Made by a program: the position numbers and the translations under genes. A stretch of DNA of 64,000 nt from Macrothele yani (taxonomy: Eukaryota > Arthropoda > Arachnida > Araneae > Macrothelidae), in the NCBI GenBank assembly GCA_039090855.1, contig CM077027.1, positions 102,714,424 to 102,778,423 on the forward strand, in the 5' to 3' direction. The notes beneath the pieces are model-generated. The model was not told the DNA's origin and searched no databases. It saw only the letters and a list, made by a program, of their open reading frames with translations. Positions 11,170 through 21,973 of the stretch are shown piece after piece; position 1 is the stretch's first letter; each line of letters opens with the position of its first letter.

Positions 11170-11391
11170 CGCCCCGGTGGCGCAGTGGTCTAAGGCGCTG
11201 GCCTCTGATCATTCGTCCGTCTGGGGTCCGGGTTCGAATCCCGGTGAAGCATGGATGTTGTGTTTGTCTTACGGCACTGGCTCTCTCCCTTCCCTGGAAC
11301 CAGTGACCCTAAATTAGGGACGGGCGACTGCTTATAGCCCATTGAGTTGCTCACGGTGGTCGTTAAACCTCCAATCAAAAAAAAAAAAAAA
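11170..11391 (+). mobile_element. tRNA-derived SINE, copy 1
   Basis: A tRNA-like head with an A-box region (GGCGCAGTGGTCTAAGGCGC) and a B box (GGGTTCGAATCCC) is followed by a conserved body (TTAGGGACGGGCGACTGCTT, then TTGCTCACGGTGGTCG) and a poly(A) end. The 13-bp target duplication AATTAGAGACAGC lies at 11157-11169 and 11392-11404. This is the reference copy for the SINE family described in the other entries. Confidence 0.93.
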
Positions 11392-11522
11392 AATTAGAGA
11401 CAGCTGACGTTATGCAAATGTGGCGCTGTGGGCGGCCCTGTAAACGGAAATGACATGACGTATGCAGCGATCCGACAATATAAGGAGTGACGCGAAGGGA
11501 ATCAGTAAGAGTCGGATGCAGT

Positions 11523-12554
11523 ATGGGTAAGACGAAGGATCTAAGCGCATTTGATCGTGGGCAAATTGTCGGGGCCCGACGAATGGGTCACTCCATCTCG
11601 GAAGTCGTGCAGGCACTGGGATTTTCACGAGCCACTGTGTCACGGCTGCACCGTGAGTACATCGAATCCGGTAAAACCATCCCTGCAAGGGCCAACTGCC
11701 GTGGACAGCAGCGTGTGGATGAGCGAGGTCATCGTTGGCTAGATCGCATTGTAACAGCGGATATACGGGCCACAGTGCAAGAAATCACTCGACAGTTTAA
11801 CGCTGGTGCACAAAAACATGTAAGCAGCCACACCATCCAGAACCATCTCCTTGCTATGGGGTACAGAAGCCATCGTCACACGAAGATACCGCTGCTGACC
11901 GCACATCACAGGGTGCAAAGATTAGCATGTGCGCGGGAACATCGCTACTGAACCCTAGAGATGTGGGAAAATGATGCCTGGACTGATGAGTCGAGATTCA
12001 CGTTGGTACATGCGGATGGCAGGATGCGAGTACGGCGCAAACCACATGAAGCGATGGATCCTTCTTGCCAGCAGGGTATTCTCCAAGCTGGTGGGGGTGG
12101 CATTCTCGTCTGGGGACAGTTTACGTGGACTGAAATGGGACCCCTGGTACGTGTGACATTGTCCCTCACAGGTCAACGTTACCGGGATATCCTGGACGAC
12201 CATTTGCTCCCGTTTGTGCGTCTCATCCTGCAACAAGACAGTGCACCGTGCCATCGCTCCCGAATTGTATCCGAATGGTTGGATGAACACTCCACGGACG
12301 TGACCTCGCTTCCTTGGCGAGCTAGGTCACCTGACCTCAATCCCATCAAGCAGATCTGGGATGCCATCGAGAGAGATGTTCGAGGCCCTGACCCCCTCCC
12401 CTCCCTCCATCAAATCTTCGTGAACTGTGGGAGCTTGTTCAGAGGTCGTGGACCCGTATGGCTTCCCAACGCTTCCGGTGTCTTGTCGAGTCCATGCCGA
12501 AAAGAATCGCCCACGTCATCAGGGCGAAAGGTGGTGCTTCACGTTACTAGATAG
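11523..12554 (+). pseudogene. Tc1-superfamily transposase with stop and lost catalytic Glu
   Basis: MGKTKDLSAFDRGQIVGARR starts at 11523 and the frame is open to REHRY, where a TGA at 11949-11951 replaces a conserved Trp codon. The same frame resumes with TLEMWENDAWTDESRFTL (first Asp), then LQQDSAPCHRS (second Asp). The catalytic Glu is replaced by Lys in SPDLNPIKQIW. I count 36 residues between the second Asp and this Lys, as in DD36E elements. After DPLPSLHQ the frame is shifted and ends in unrelated sequence at 12554. The stop, the missing Glu and the frameshift make it inactive. Confidence 0.88.
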
Positions 12555-12699
12555 TTATCTCTAATTCAATTGCTCTTCAGTATAGGTAGGAAGCTGAAGT
12601 GGTACCTAATTAGACATAACCCTACAACAAACGTTTCGATCCGTTGAGATGATCGGATTGGGTGAAAAGAACACCACAAAGTAAAATAGTGTAATTTTA

Positions 12700-13895
12700 G
12701 GTGTCTCATAAATATAAAGACAACTATGTAAAGTAGCCACATGCAAATGAGATGTACAAATTAGCATGTTGTACGCATAGGCCGTAATTTGGTCCAGCTT
12801 ACAAAAGACAGCGGACCTGCCGTCAGACATTCATTTGCCGAAATGCCACGCAACAGTCAACTTTCTGGTGAGGAGGTGCAGAAGATTTGGAGACTGAGAG
12901 CAAATGGATTGCCTGTAGCGAAATTTTGTAAAGCCATGGGGAGGAGTAGGGTAGTCCTTAGGAGTAGGGTAGTCCTTTATGACTTTATTAAAACGCGGTG
13001 CGTTAACTGCCAGCAAACGGCCTGGAGGGCCTCGAATAACAACCAGACGAGATGATCGTGCCATCATGCGTTTACGTTCATCCCAAAGGTTATCACTACG
13101 CCAAGTTTCTCGGACTGTTGGTGTCACCGTCTGAAAGGACACATTTCATTGACGAATTAAGGAAAGTCGCAACCTTGTGCTCCGTAAATTGCGCCGTCTG
13201 CCACACCTCACGCGGCGCCATAAGGAAGCTAGATTTTTATGGGCAAGCATCCACATGCACTGGACGGACGAGTGGATCACAACTATTTTCTCCGATAAGA
13301 AAAAGTTCAACTTGGACGGCCCTGACGGTTGGAACTGCTATTGGCATGATTTGAGACGCGAGCCACGCACCTTCTTCAGCAGACAGAAAGGAGGGGGATC
13401 TGTGATGGTCTGGGAAGCTTTTGCGTTCAATGGGACAACGGATATCGCTTTTCTGCAAGGCAGGCAAAACTCCGAAACGAATCAGGACATACTCAGCAGC
13501 CACCTTCTACCGTTTGCCGAAACTCTAGCGGGTGTTGATTATTTGCTCCAGCAAGGCAATGCTTCTATCCATCGGTCTGAATCAACGAAAAGCTGGTTTA
13601 ACACTCATCATGTGACCGTAATGGATTGTCCAGCACTCAGTCCAGATCTGAACCCTGTCGAGAACTTCTGGGATATCCTAGCTCGTGATGTGTATGCGAA
13701 TGGTCGGCAGTTCTCAAGTATGGTTGCATTGAAAGAGCAGATTGAACGAAGCTGGTACGCACTCCGTCCAAAACACTTACATCACTTGGTGGACAGCATG
13801 ACTATTCAGGTTTTCAGTGTTATTCGGAACAACGGCTCCACTATTCGTACCGGAGGTGCTCATAACTAGTAAGTCTTTATATTTTTGAGACAGCG
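12700..13895 (+). mobile_element. Tc1/Tc3-like element with short terminal repeats
   Basis: TGTCTCATAAATATAAAGAC near 12702 is matched by GTCTTTATATTTTTGAGACA at about 13873-13892, each followed outward by TA. A broken transposase fills the interior. The total is about 1.2 kb. Confidence 0.8.
12843..13869 (+). pseudogene. Tc1/Tc3-like transposase, broken
   Basis: It starts MPRNSQLSGEEVQKIWRLRA at 12843. The HTH is damaged by an 18-bp tandem duplication (GGAGTAGGGTAGTCCTT repeated at about 12942-12978), which duplicates LRSRVV, and a frame change follows. From 13177 a long open stretch carries IFSDKKKFNLDG (first Asp), GGGSVMVWEAFAF, then LLQQGNASIHRS, where the second catalytic Asp is Gly, and SPDLNPVENFW (Glu). 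The spacing is 34. It ends STIRTGGAHN at 13869. Loss of the second Asp and the N-terminal damage make it inactive. Confidence 0.85.
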
Positions 13896-14129
13896 TATTT
13901 CTGTTTTTTTCTTGTACTTGGCGTTGGAATTGTTATGTTTCATTCAAACTATTGTGCAGCTGCGTGTCCTATGCTATTTTTGCTATAAATATGAGGTGTA
14001 CATTTCAGGTCGTTGTTGTTTCTTTTTTATTCGAGAATTTGTTCTGTCTCTATATTTATGCGACGCACTATAGTAGTGTGTTCTTTCGGTGGCTAACGGC
14101 TAATAATTCTTCCGATCAGTTCAGAATGG

Positions 14130-15031
14130 TATTTATTACAACAGAACATCGAAAATTTAAACGTCAAAAATCCGAACAAGCTCTCCTCCACTTTTTTTGT
14201 CTGTTTGTTTGTTTATTGTTGTGGTGGAAATTTTAAGTATAGTCCGTTCATGTTAACTTGGCATTTGATGATAATGGAATAGCGTAATTTTTGGAGGTGC
14301 AAGCATTTTGAGGGCAACGTGTCGAAGATGGAAGAGACTTCTGATACTCAGAGATAAAAGGCTAAAACTTCCCCAGTCACTTGTTCCCTGCAAGGCTAAG
14401 ATTTTAAGATCCATTACCACAGCAGTACCACCCCTTGTTTCATCCCTTAAGCCTAATATTCATTGTGAGTCGGGAGGAAAGTTCTTCCGCCTGCACTCAG
14501 CATAAAGTACACCCCTTGGCAATCGGAACTAGCTTACAATGATTGGCAGGTTTTGGAATTTTTACTTTATGTTTAAATATTTCACAGCAGTAGTAAAAAT
14601 GGCAAATCGTATTGAATAAAAAAAAATCTTTGTCTTATGTAATGCAGTTGCTCATTTTTGATACATGTATTTGGATAATGTAATGTAGAAATGTTAGCGT
14701 ACTTGTATTTTTTACATGTTCGTTTAATCCGAACACATCGAAAATTCGAACTACCAGTGGTCCCAATTAGTTTTTTTTAGTTTTTTTTTCTGATTGGAGG
14801 TTTAACGACCACCGTGAGCAACGCAATGGGCTATAAGCAGTCGCCCGTCCCTAATTTAGGGTCACTGGTTCTAGGGAAGGGAGAGAGCCAGTGCCGTAAG
14901 ACAAACACAACATCCATGCCTCACCGGGATCCGAACCCGGACCCCGTTCAGACGAATGATCAGAGGCCATCGCTTAGACCACTGCGCCACCGGTGCGGCC
15001 CCAATTAGTTCGGATTTTCGATACTCTACTG
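14130..15031 (-). mobile_element. Possible Tigger/pogo-like remnant
   Basis: The right boundary reads GTTCGGATTTTCGATACTCT then ACTG at 15031. Its reverse complement starts CAGTAGAGTATCGAAAATCC, which resembles Tigger ends with sub-terminal palindromes (CGAAAATTCGAAC near 14745). Related GAAAATTTAAACG and AAAAATCCGAAC motifs occur near 14150-14180. No transposase is readable. The SINE at 14773-14999 is inserted in it. Confidence 0.3.
14773..14999 (-). mobile_element. tRNA-derived SINE, copy 2
   Basis: Minus-strand copy of the family at 11170. The poly(T) side comes first (about 14773-14790), and the tRNA head is near 14930-14999. The flanking duplication is CCCAATTAGTT (14762-14772 and 15000-15010). 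Confidence 0.9.
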
Positions 15032-15099
15032 TTCTTCCCTTCTTTGTAACTTAAGGAGTATTCTGATTTCATGTAAATGAATGGAATATAAAAAATGTC

Positions 15100-15328
15100 T
15101 AATATAGACATAAATCAAGCTGTTCTTTCCGTGTAACGTAACCACAGAAAATTGAAAATTTCATCGTGCTAGAACGGGAATCGAACCCGCACCTCAGTGG
15201 TGTAATGGTTAGCATACTCGAGCGCAAATCGGGAGCTCCGGGTTCGATTCCCGGTCCAGGACGATGAAATTTTCAAATTTCTGTGGTTATGTTACATGGA
15301 AAGAACAGCTTGGTTTATGTCTATATTA
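15100..15328 (+). repeat. Palindromic tRNA-derived element, locus 1
   Basis: Arms of about 90 bp (15100-15190 and 15239-15328) are inverted copies with only about 10 mismatches. The central 48 bp and right arm form most of a tRNA-like unit on the plus strand: A-box region TGGTGTAATGGTTAGCAT, B box GGGTTCGATTCCC, and a 3-prime end CCAGGAC. The left arm is an inverted second copy of the B-box half plus tail. Both arms share the tail motif CGATGAAATTTTCAA. A second locus with the same design lies at 44459. Confidence 0.8.
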
Positions 15329-15510
15329 ATTATTCCATGCGTTTCCTGAATCTCTTTGGCCACACATGGCCCTTGTACCCTAAAAATCCACCAACCAACC
15401 AACCAATCAACCAGCCATGTGTTTCCAACTTGATATATAAATAATGTCTGTTTAAAAAGACTGTGGATTTAATAATTTGGTTGATCTAAACTTCCGTTGA
15501 ACTTAACCTT

Positions 15511-15998
15511 AGCCGCATAATGGTCTGAGGTGTTGTCTTCCGACCATTTGTCCGAGACTAGTCCGGGATCGAGCCGCGGGTAAATTTGTTTGGTCGGTGG
15601 TGCCACTAGGGACAGACGACTACTTATAGCCCTTAAAATTGCTCAAGGTGGTGAGGGCTGCGGGTGGCCTAGTGGGCAACGTTCGTGACTGCCACGGAAA
15701 GGACCTCAGGTTCGATCCCAGGCAGGTACGAACGCTCGATCCACTAAATATCCGCCGTGCGTCGGATGGGCACATTAAGCCGTCGGACCCCAGGTACTGC
15801 CCCCGGTAATAAATAAGGGCGTCTTCCTCCCCCTTTCTACTTCGCTTCCATGTGACTTTCCTATCGGGCACTCTAGTTCAAATCTCCTGGCTTCCTATTT
15901 CTAAGGGTTGTTTAAGACATGGGGTCAGACAATCCATTCCTAAAATCCTCTACATATGATCATCATGGTCATCATCAAGGTGGTGATTAAATCCCGAA
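15511..15998 (+). mobile_element. tRNA-derived SINE, copy 3, old and interrupted
   Basis: A diverged copy. The head is at about 15511-15585 (TGGTCTGAGG, then CGGGATCGAGCC) and the body motif GGGACAGACGACTACTTATA is at 15609. It is split by another SINE at 15655-15974, after which GGTGGTGATTAAATCCCGAA resumes. Confidence 0.7.
15655..15974 (+). mobile_element. Second, distinct tRNA-derived SINE family inside copy 3
   Basis: The tRNA-like head has GGTGGCCTAGTGGGCAACG and AGGTTCGATCCCAGG. The body contains CGTCGGATGGGCACATTAAG and the tail is rich in ATC units. A 12-bp target duplication TCAAGGTGGTGA lies at 15643-15654 and 15975-15986, within SINE copy 3. Confidence 0.8.
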
Positions 15999-16060
15999 AC
16001 AAAAATCAAGAAATCTGAACTTAACATGTATATATTATTAGATTTGAAACACTAGATGCA

Positions 16061-16282
16061 GCCCCTGTGGCGCAGTGGTCTAAGCGCTGGCTTATGACCA
16101 TTCGTCCGTGAAGGGTCCGGGTTCGAATCCCGGTGAGGCATGAATGTTGTGTTTGTTTCACGGCACTGGCTCTCGATCCCTTCCCTGGAACCAGTGACAC
16201 TAAATTAGGGACGGGAAACTGCTTATAGACCATTGAGTTGCTCACGGTGGTCGTTAAACCTTCAATCAATAAAAAAAAAAAA
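16061..16282 (+). mobile_element. tRNA-derived SINE, copy 4
   Basis: The head has GTGGCGCAGTGGTCTAAGCG and GGGTTCGAATCCCGG, followed by the family body and a poly(A) end. The flanks AACACTAGAT and AACAGTAGAT look like a target duplication with one mismatch. Confidence 0.9.
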
Positions 16283-16294
16283 ACAGTAGATTAT

Positions 16295-18110
16295 GCAACC
16301 CAGAAATTAATTTTGGGGGTGCATATCGTCGCCGTAATGTCAAAACCACGAATGCGAAATTTTGTAGTTTGAGTTATCGCTATTTAAAAATTAAATTCGA
16401 TCAAAAAATCACTTTTGCAATTACATCAGACTGTTCAAGCACTATACATAAGATTTACATCAAGTTGTATCTGTATTATGCATCAGTGAGTAAAATTTTA
16501 TATGATGTAAAGTCAACAATCGAAAAATTCTCACATTCTTGGTTTTATCACTGCAGCTACGATATCATTCCATCCTAAAGTGATGAAAAAAATGTGCATG
16601 AGAACAGGCATTTATATTTTTCTCAAATACTATTAATTACAAAGTAATGTTCATTCCACGTTTTTGTTTTCCTGCTATGGTATGTACTCAAGATAAAAGG
16701 CTCACCCCTTCCTTCGCCCAAGCCCTCACCATTCATTAGACTGACGCCCTGACCAACTACAACGTACAACACTAGTTCGCTCCCTTCCTTTCTTAGGTGG
16801 CATGCAAGTGGGAAATGAGCGCCGGGTGGTGGTGGTAGGGGGTAGTCTTTAACAATAGGCACACGTGACCTCGTCAATTTAAGGAAGGCCAGAATGGCGA
16901 CACTAGTAAAATAACGTCACCGACAATTTTTTTATCAATTTTTGGTACTAGACAAAATTATTTTTGGTGGTGCATATGGCCATTTGTACCCCCTGGGTAC
17001 GCCACTGATGCAACCTAACTGCTCTACCACGAAATGAAAGATTACTTTCATTTATGTCCAATACCTTAAGCCAAAACTTGACAAATTGCTTTCTGCTGTG
17101 GCATTCCAATTCACTAAAGGCATGAAAACTAAACCGAAAGAAGGACTGATTGAGGAGACAGGTTCGCGCAGTCATACGTCGGATGACAGAAGGCAGTTTC
17201 GAAAAATCTACAACTGTCATGAGCTACAATAAGGACACTATGACTTTTTAATCTTTCTATAAAACACATTCTACCAAAATTATTGACTGTAGTGACTATA
17301 GAGAGATACCATTGATAACGGAATTAATTTAAAGGTCTGTAAAGTTTTAGTGCGGAAAAAAATAAGAAAAACTTTTGGTTATATTATTTTATTTGTCATA
17401 TTGCGCGGTTTTGAGATTTAAAAATGTACAAGAAAAGAAGAATCCTCAGTAGGTTTCTAATATATTTTTGCCACGTAGTAACACAACACTCGCTAATAGA
17501 GGATTCCGAGCGTTGTACTCGTATTTCTCTCGTCCATGCCCCAATTAGCACAAAACTGAGCCTTGTGAAATTATCTGGCATTAATCTACACTCTTGCATT
17601 AATTTAATCAAAATCTCTAAATTGTGTTGCCAAAATTGATAAAATCTTGGCTCTAAGTTGCGTATCGATGCTTATGTATGGATGAGATTGAAGGAGTTGT
17701 GCGAGTCCATTTCATTACATCGTACTTTATTTGTGAAAACTTAAAAATGCGACAGAATATGTTGATAAATGTATTCCTTTTCAAATGAAGTCGCACGAAG
17801 GTTTCACGTGAGTTGATAGACGCAAGTTTGTTGGACGTACAGTTGGTATACAGTCGTACATGCGTAAGTAAAGGACATTGCTTTTTTGTCTACAGGACAA
17901 ATCTAACGGTAAAGGAATTCAAAATTCTCACAGTCACACGCACACTCACAAAATAGCAGTTAAATATTTTATTTCTGGTAATAATATGTACTTTAATAAT
18001 TAAGTCTAACGCAGCTTCCACTGCAAAATATACAACATTTCACGAGCTACAGAAATAACTTATCAAAATTTTTATTTTATTTAGCACTTATTCTAATTTT
18101 GTTCTCTATA
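16295..18110. other. Intronic, nothing recognised
   Basis: No gene. A block containing GGTGCATAT occurs near 16318 (GGGGGTGCATATCG) and near 16965 (TGGTGGTGCATATGG) and may mark an old repeat. AT-rich sequence otherwise. Confidence 0.4.
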
Positions 18111-18112
18111 TA

Positions 18113-19529
18113 CACTGACGGAAAAAAATCCCAACACCAAGAAGGGGTTGTGTTTGATAAACGACAGTTGGTAGGCGGTGAGAGTATATCTGTAAGATGA
18201 CGTCTATGCAAATTTCGCGCTCGGCGCATACGTGTGGCGCTAGTAGCGCCCCTCGGAACATGCAAAGCAGGTTTGCTGTAAATACGCGCTGTAACGTTCG
18301 TGAGCGTTAGTTATCGTTGAGATTCGACATACGGTGTTGATGTTAATCAAGAATGCCTTTAAGAAGACGAAGAAGCCATTATCAACAGCTCACGGAGTTT
18401 GAACGAGGTAGTGTAATAGGGCTACGAGAAGGTGGATTTTCTTTCCACAATATTGCAGAACGACTTGGCAGGAATGAAGCCACTGTGCATGATTGTTGGC
18501 AACGGTGATCAAGGGAAGGTACTGCCTCAAGAAGACCGGGTTCCGGCCGGCCACGTGGCACTACTGAGAGGGAAGACCGCCGTGTACGGCGTATGGCCGT
18601 GGCGCATCGTACAACGTCTGCGGCAGCAATATGAGCTGCAGTTGCCACCACAGTGACACAACGAACTGTTACAAATCGGTTACTTGAAGGACAGCTCCGA
18701 GCCAGACGCCCTGTAGCGTGCATTCCACTTACTCCAAACCACTGCCGTTTGCGACATCAGTGGTGTCAAGCTAGAGCTCATTGGAGGACGGAGTGGAGAT
18801 CTGTTGTGTTTTCTGCTGAAAGCCGGTTCTGCCTGGGTGCCAGTGATGGCCGTGTGTTGGCTAGAAGGAGGCTAGGTGAGCGCCTGCAACCAACCTGTCT
18901 GTGGCCGAGACACACTGGACCTACACCTGGAGTTATGGTCTGGGGAGCGATTTCCTATGACAGCAGGAGCACTCTCGTGGTTATCCCACGCACCCTGACG
19001 GCACAGTTGTACGACGGTCTGGTGATTCAACCTGTTGTGCTGCCATTCATGAACAGCATTCCATGGAGTGTTTTCCAACAGGATAACGCTCGCCCGCATA
19101 CCGCTGTTGTAACCCAACATGCTCTACAGAGTGTCGACATGTTGCCGTCGCCTGCTAGATCGCCAGATCTTTTTCCAATCGAGCACGTATGGGACATCAT
19201 TGGACGACAACTCCAGCGTCACCCGCAACCAGCATTAACCGTCCCTGTATTGACGGACCAAGTGCAACAGGCATGGAACTCCATCCCACAAACTGACATC
19301 CAGCACCTGTACGACACAATGCATGAACGTTTGCGTGCTTGCATTCAACATTCTGGCGGTTATTAATGTACCAGCATTTCACATTTTAAAATGGCTCTTC
19401 TCGCGCTTACAATAAGCTGTGATCTTGAAACCTTAATCGATTAAATATGTTACCTATACAAATGTATTGCCGCCATTTCATTCCTCTACAACTATTTTTT
19501 CGTGGTGTTGGGATTTTTTTCCGTCAGTG
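18113..19529 (+). mobile_element. Tc1-like element, family MPLRRRR, copy A
   Basis: The ends are CACTGACGGAAAAAAATCCC (18113) and GGGATTTTTTTCCGTCAGTG (to 19529), flanked by TA. It has the same orientation and about 95% similarity to copy B at 21824-23249. Confidence 0.93.
18353..19366 (+). pseudogene. Tc1-family transposase copy A, broken
   Basis: It starts MPLRRRRSHYQQLTEFERGS at 18353. A TGA at 18506-18508 replaces the Trp codon kept in copy B. A second stop follows before the long open part from 18653 (TVTNRLLEGQLRARRPVACI). The first catalytic Asp is lost (VFSAESRFCLG). The second is kept in FQQDNARPHTA and the Glu in SPDLFPIEHVW. By my count 32 residues separate these two. It ends CIQHSGGY. 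The stops and the D-to-A change make it inactive. Confidence 0.88.
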
Positions 19530-19531
19530 TA

Positions 19532-21197
19532 TATTAATGAAGCCAAAGAAAGAAACCTACGAAATAGGGTGTGTTATGGAAAGGAATGCCACGCCCTCAG
19601 ACTTTTACTTCAATAAATTTGATGGCACAAAAATTCATGCCTTTTGATGTATCAAAAGTTTCCTTTCACGTGTTGCTTCAAGGGCGTAATCAGGATAGGG
19701 TTTTAAGGTTTAAACCCAATCCAAGATTAGAATTATTTTTCTGTTTTTAGGATTCGAATAGCAGCGCTAGTTTGCTATCTCCTTTGTCTCTATTTCAGTT
19801 TGATTCAATTTTCCTCTCAATTGAGCACTTTTAAGACAAAATTGCGAATGTCTACGTTCCCACGTTACCAGGCTTTTTATCTCAAAGCTGACATTAGTCA
19901 GCACAGTTATGACTTTTTTCTTCTGCCCCTATATCCCACTGAGGCAAAAAATGAGATGAACTCCTCCGCGTGAAGCCGCCTGACCAGGGTAGGGGCTGAT
20001 ATAATCATCTAAGGTATGAACCCTTACTACCCTAGGTGTTCTAACCTAATAGGATTTAACGCCTTAAGGTAGGATAGAACCGAGGGATTTCGGGATTTTC
20101 TGTTACCTGCCAGCCGCTCGGCACTAAAATTCGTTCGCCAAAATGGATATCAGTGGTCAAGCTTCAAAGTCTATGATCAGCCTGGAAGTAATTGTGAGCA
20201 TTCAACGAAACACATTGTGACGTACGTATACACTAATTTTTACTTTCCTTTTTGTTTCATGTTATCTTATGTTGATTTTGGTTTATTCTCCTTAAGCATT
20301 TTCTTACCTTTACACTACATTTTCTCTCTCGCTGAACGTTTTTGTGGCAACCTGACTTGAGGTCAAAAGTTGAATGACGTATGTAACGTCATTCAACTTT
20401 TGAAGAATGACGTCTACGATTGTATGCTCATTCTTGTTAGATGAATTAAATAAATCCATCGCTCTTTCCACGTTAAGCAACGCACAGCAACCGAAATTTT
20501 TTTATTCGGCCGCAGTCGGGGAATCGAATCCGAATCTCTCGATATCTAGCCGAGCTTGTTAGATGATTTTCACTCTTGTTAGATGCGGTATTCTCTCGTT
20601 AGGAGGCTCGCTCAAGTTATAGAAGTCCGTTAGATTATGAAACCTTTGTATTGCTTTGGAGATAGATGTTAAAAGAGTTTAACCTACCCGTTAATGATGA
20701 ATTCTTTCACGTTGAAAGTTGCATTTCTTTGATATCGAAGCTGAGTTTATAAATTAATTGAGAATTATTCAGTGTACTGGAGAATCTGTTGTATCTCACT
20801 TTCGAAGTATTAGATGATTGAATACAAAGTGAAGTCCGTTTTGGTGTGCTGAATTGAATATTTACAGAGACCGTTAAATAGTTGAAATGGTAAGTAGGCT
20901 TGAATTTTCGGGCTGCTTCGCTATTTAATGCCTAAGCTTGCCTTAAAAATTTTTACGGTATCCGGAGTGAGACTTAACGATACAGATCATTCCATACGAC
21001 GAATATTTACATTTATGTAACGCTAGTGTTCCGTTACAACGTAGATATTCAACTGATATCTACAGCCGAGTACATTTAGAACATCAAGATATCACAAAAC
21101 AAAACAAAAGTAAGATAAAAAAATCGCCATTGGTCATTGGGATAGGAGATGCCCCAGAGAGGAGAGACGCATTTTTTCGGAGAATGTATTGCCTTTA
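19532..21197. other. Intronic, with one perfect hairpin and a tRNA-like scrap
   Basis: No gene recognised. A perfect 18-bp stem (TCAAAAGTTGAATGACGT at 20363-20380) with a 5-base loop lies at 20363-20403. On the minus strand near 20515-20545, GGATTCGATTCCCCGAC resembles a tRNA B box and 3-prime end without a matching 5-prime half. Confidence 0.45.
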
Positions 21198-21289
21198 CAG
21201 ACTGGTCACAAAAAGTTAAGGATATCGCATGAAATGAAGAATGTATGTATGTGACTCAAGTAACACGCACTGAAATAACATCAGTGATG

Positions 21290-21973
21290 CTACGTAACAC
21301 AAACAATAAAGAATCGTTTAAAAAGCAATCTATTATGCAATTTCTGCACACAACATAGTAGTACTGCAATATAGGCAAAATGGTAAATTCGAAGAATGTC
21401 CATGCCTCTGGATTTTAGTACCCCGTAACGAAGAAACTCTGTGTCGAAGAACGTCTTGATAACTCCAAGGTATACTTGCAATGACATTATTGATGATTGT
21501 CTGTTGCATCTCGTGCCATATTATTATACTCAACATGTTACGGAAGTCTTCCAGTGTGCTAGGGTGTGGAACGTGTTATCTGGATGTCGCTATACAGCGT
21601 CCCAAATGTTTTCAATAGTATTTAGGTCAAGAGATCTCGGAGGCAGCTGTAACGATGCGATCGCATCATTTTACAGCTTTTGAAGCACGCGCCAGGTACA
21701 GTGACTTGTTGCATTGTCATGGAGAAAACGGAACGCATGTCCAATAGCAGCGTGAAGCAGTGTCACAATGGACACATCTCGTTTTCGGTACACTGAGGCA
21801 TTCATGTTGCCATGACAAACATACACTGACGGGAAAAAAATCCCAACACCAAGAAGGGGTTGTGTTAGATAAACGACAGTTAGTAGGCGGTGAGAGTACA
21901 TCTGTAAGATGACCTCTATGCAAATTTCGCGCTCTGCGCATACGTGTGGCGCTAGTAGCGCCCATCGGAACAT
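21290..21973 (-). pseudogene. Decayed Tc1 transposase, C-terminal part of the host element
   Basis: On the minus strand, FLHDNATSHCTWRVLQKL precedes a stop. Then PPRSLDLNTIENIWDA (about 21640-21600) matches the Tc1 signature around the catalytic Glu. More C-terminal pieces follow to about 21300. The N-terminal half should lie to the right of the nested copy B (23250-24064), where only scraps are readable. It is clearly inactive. Confidence 0.65.

Larger units (their letters stand above)
11141..12582 (+). mobile_element. Tc1-like element, DD36E-type, with a SINE inside
   Basis: The left end CACTGAAGAGCAATTGAATT (11141, after TA) is matched by AATTCAATTGCTCTTCAGT at the right, ending near 12582 before TA. 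A SINE with a 13-bp target duplication sits just inside the left repeat. The transposase is continuous except for a stop and late damage. Confidence 0.88.

Noticed and set aside
15190..15262. Functional tRNA gene
   Set aside because: The 5-prime acceptor strand is missing and replaced by an inverted B-box copy, so a normal cloverleaf cannot form.
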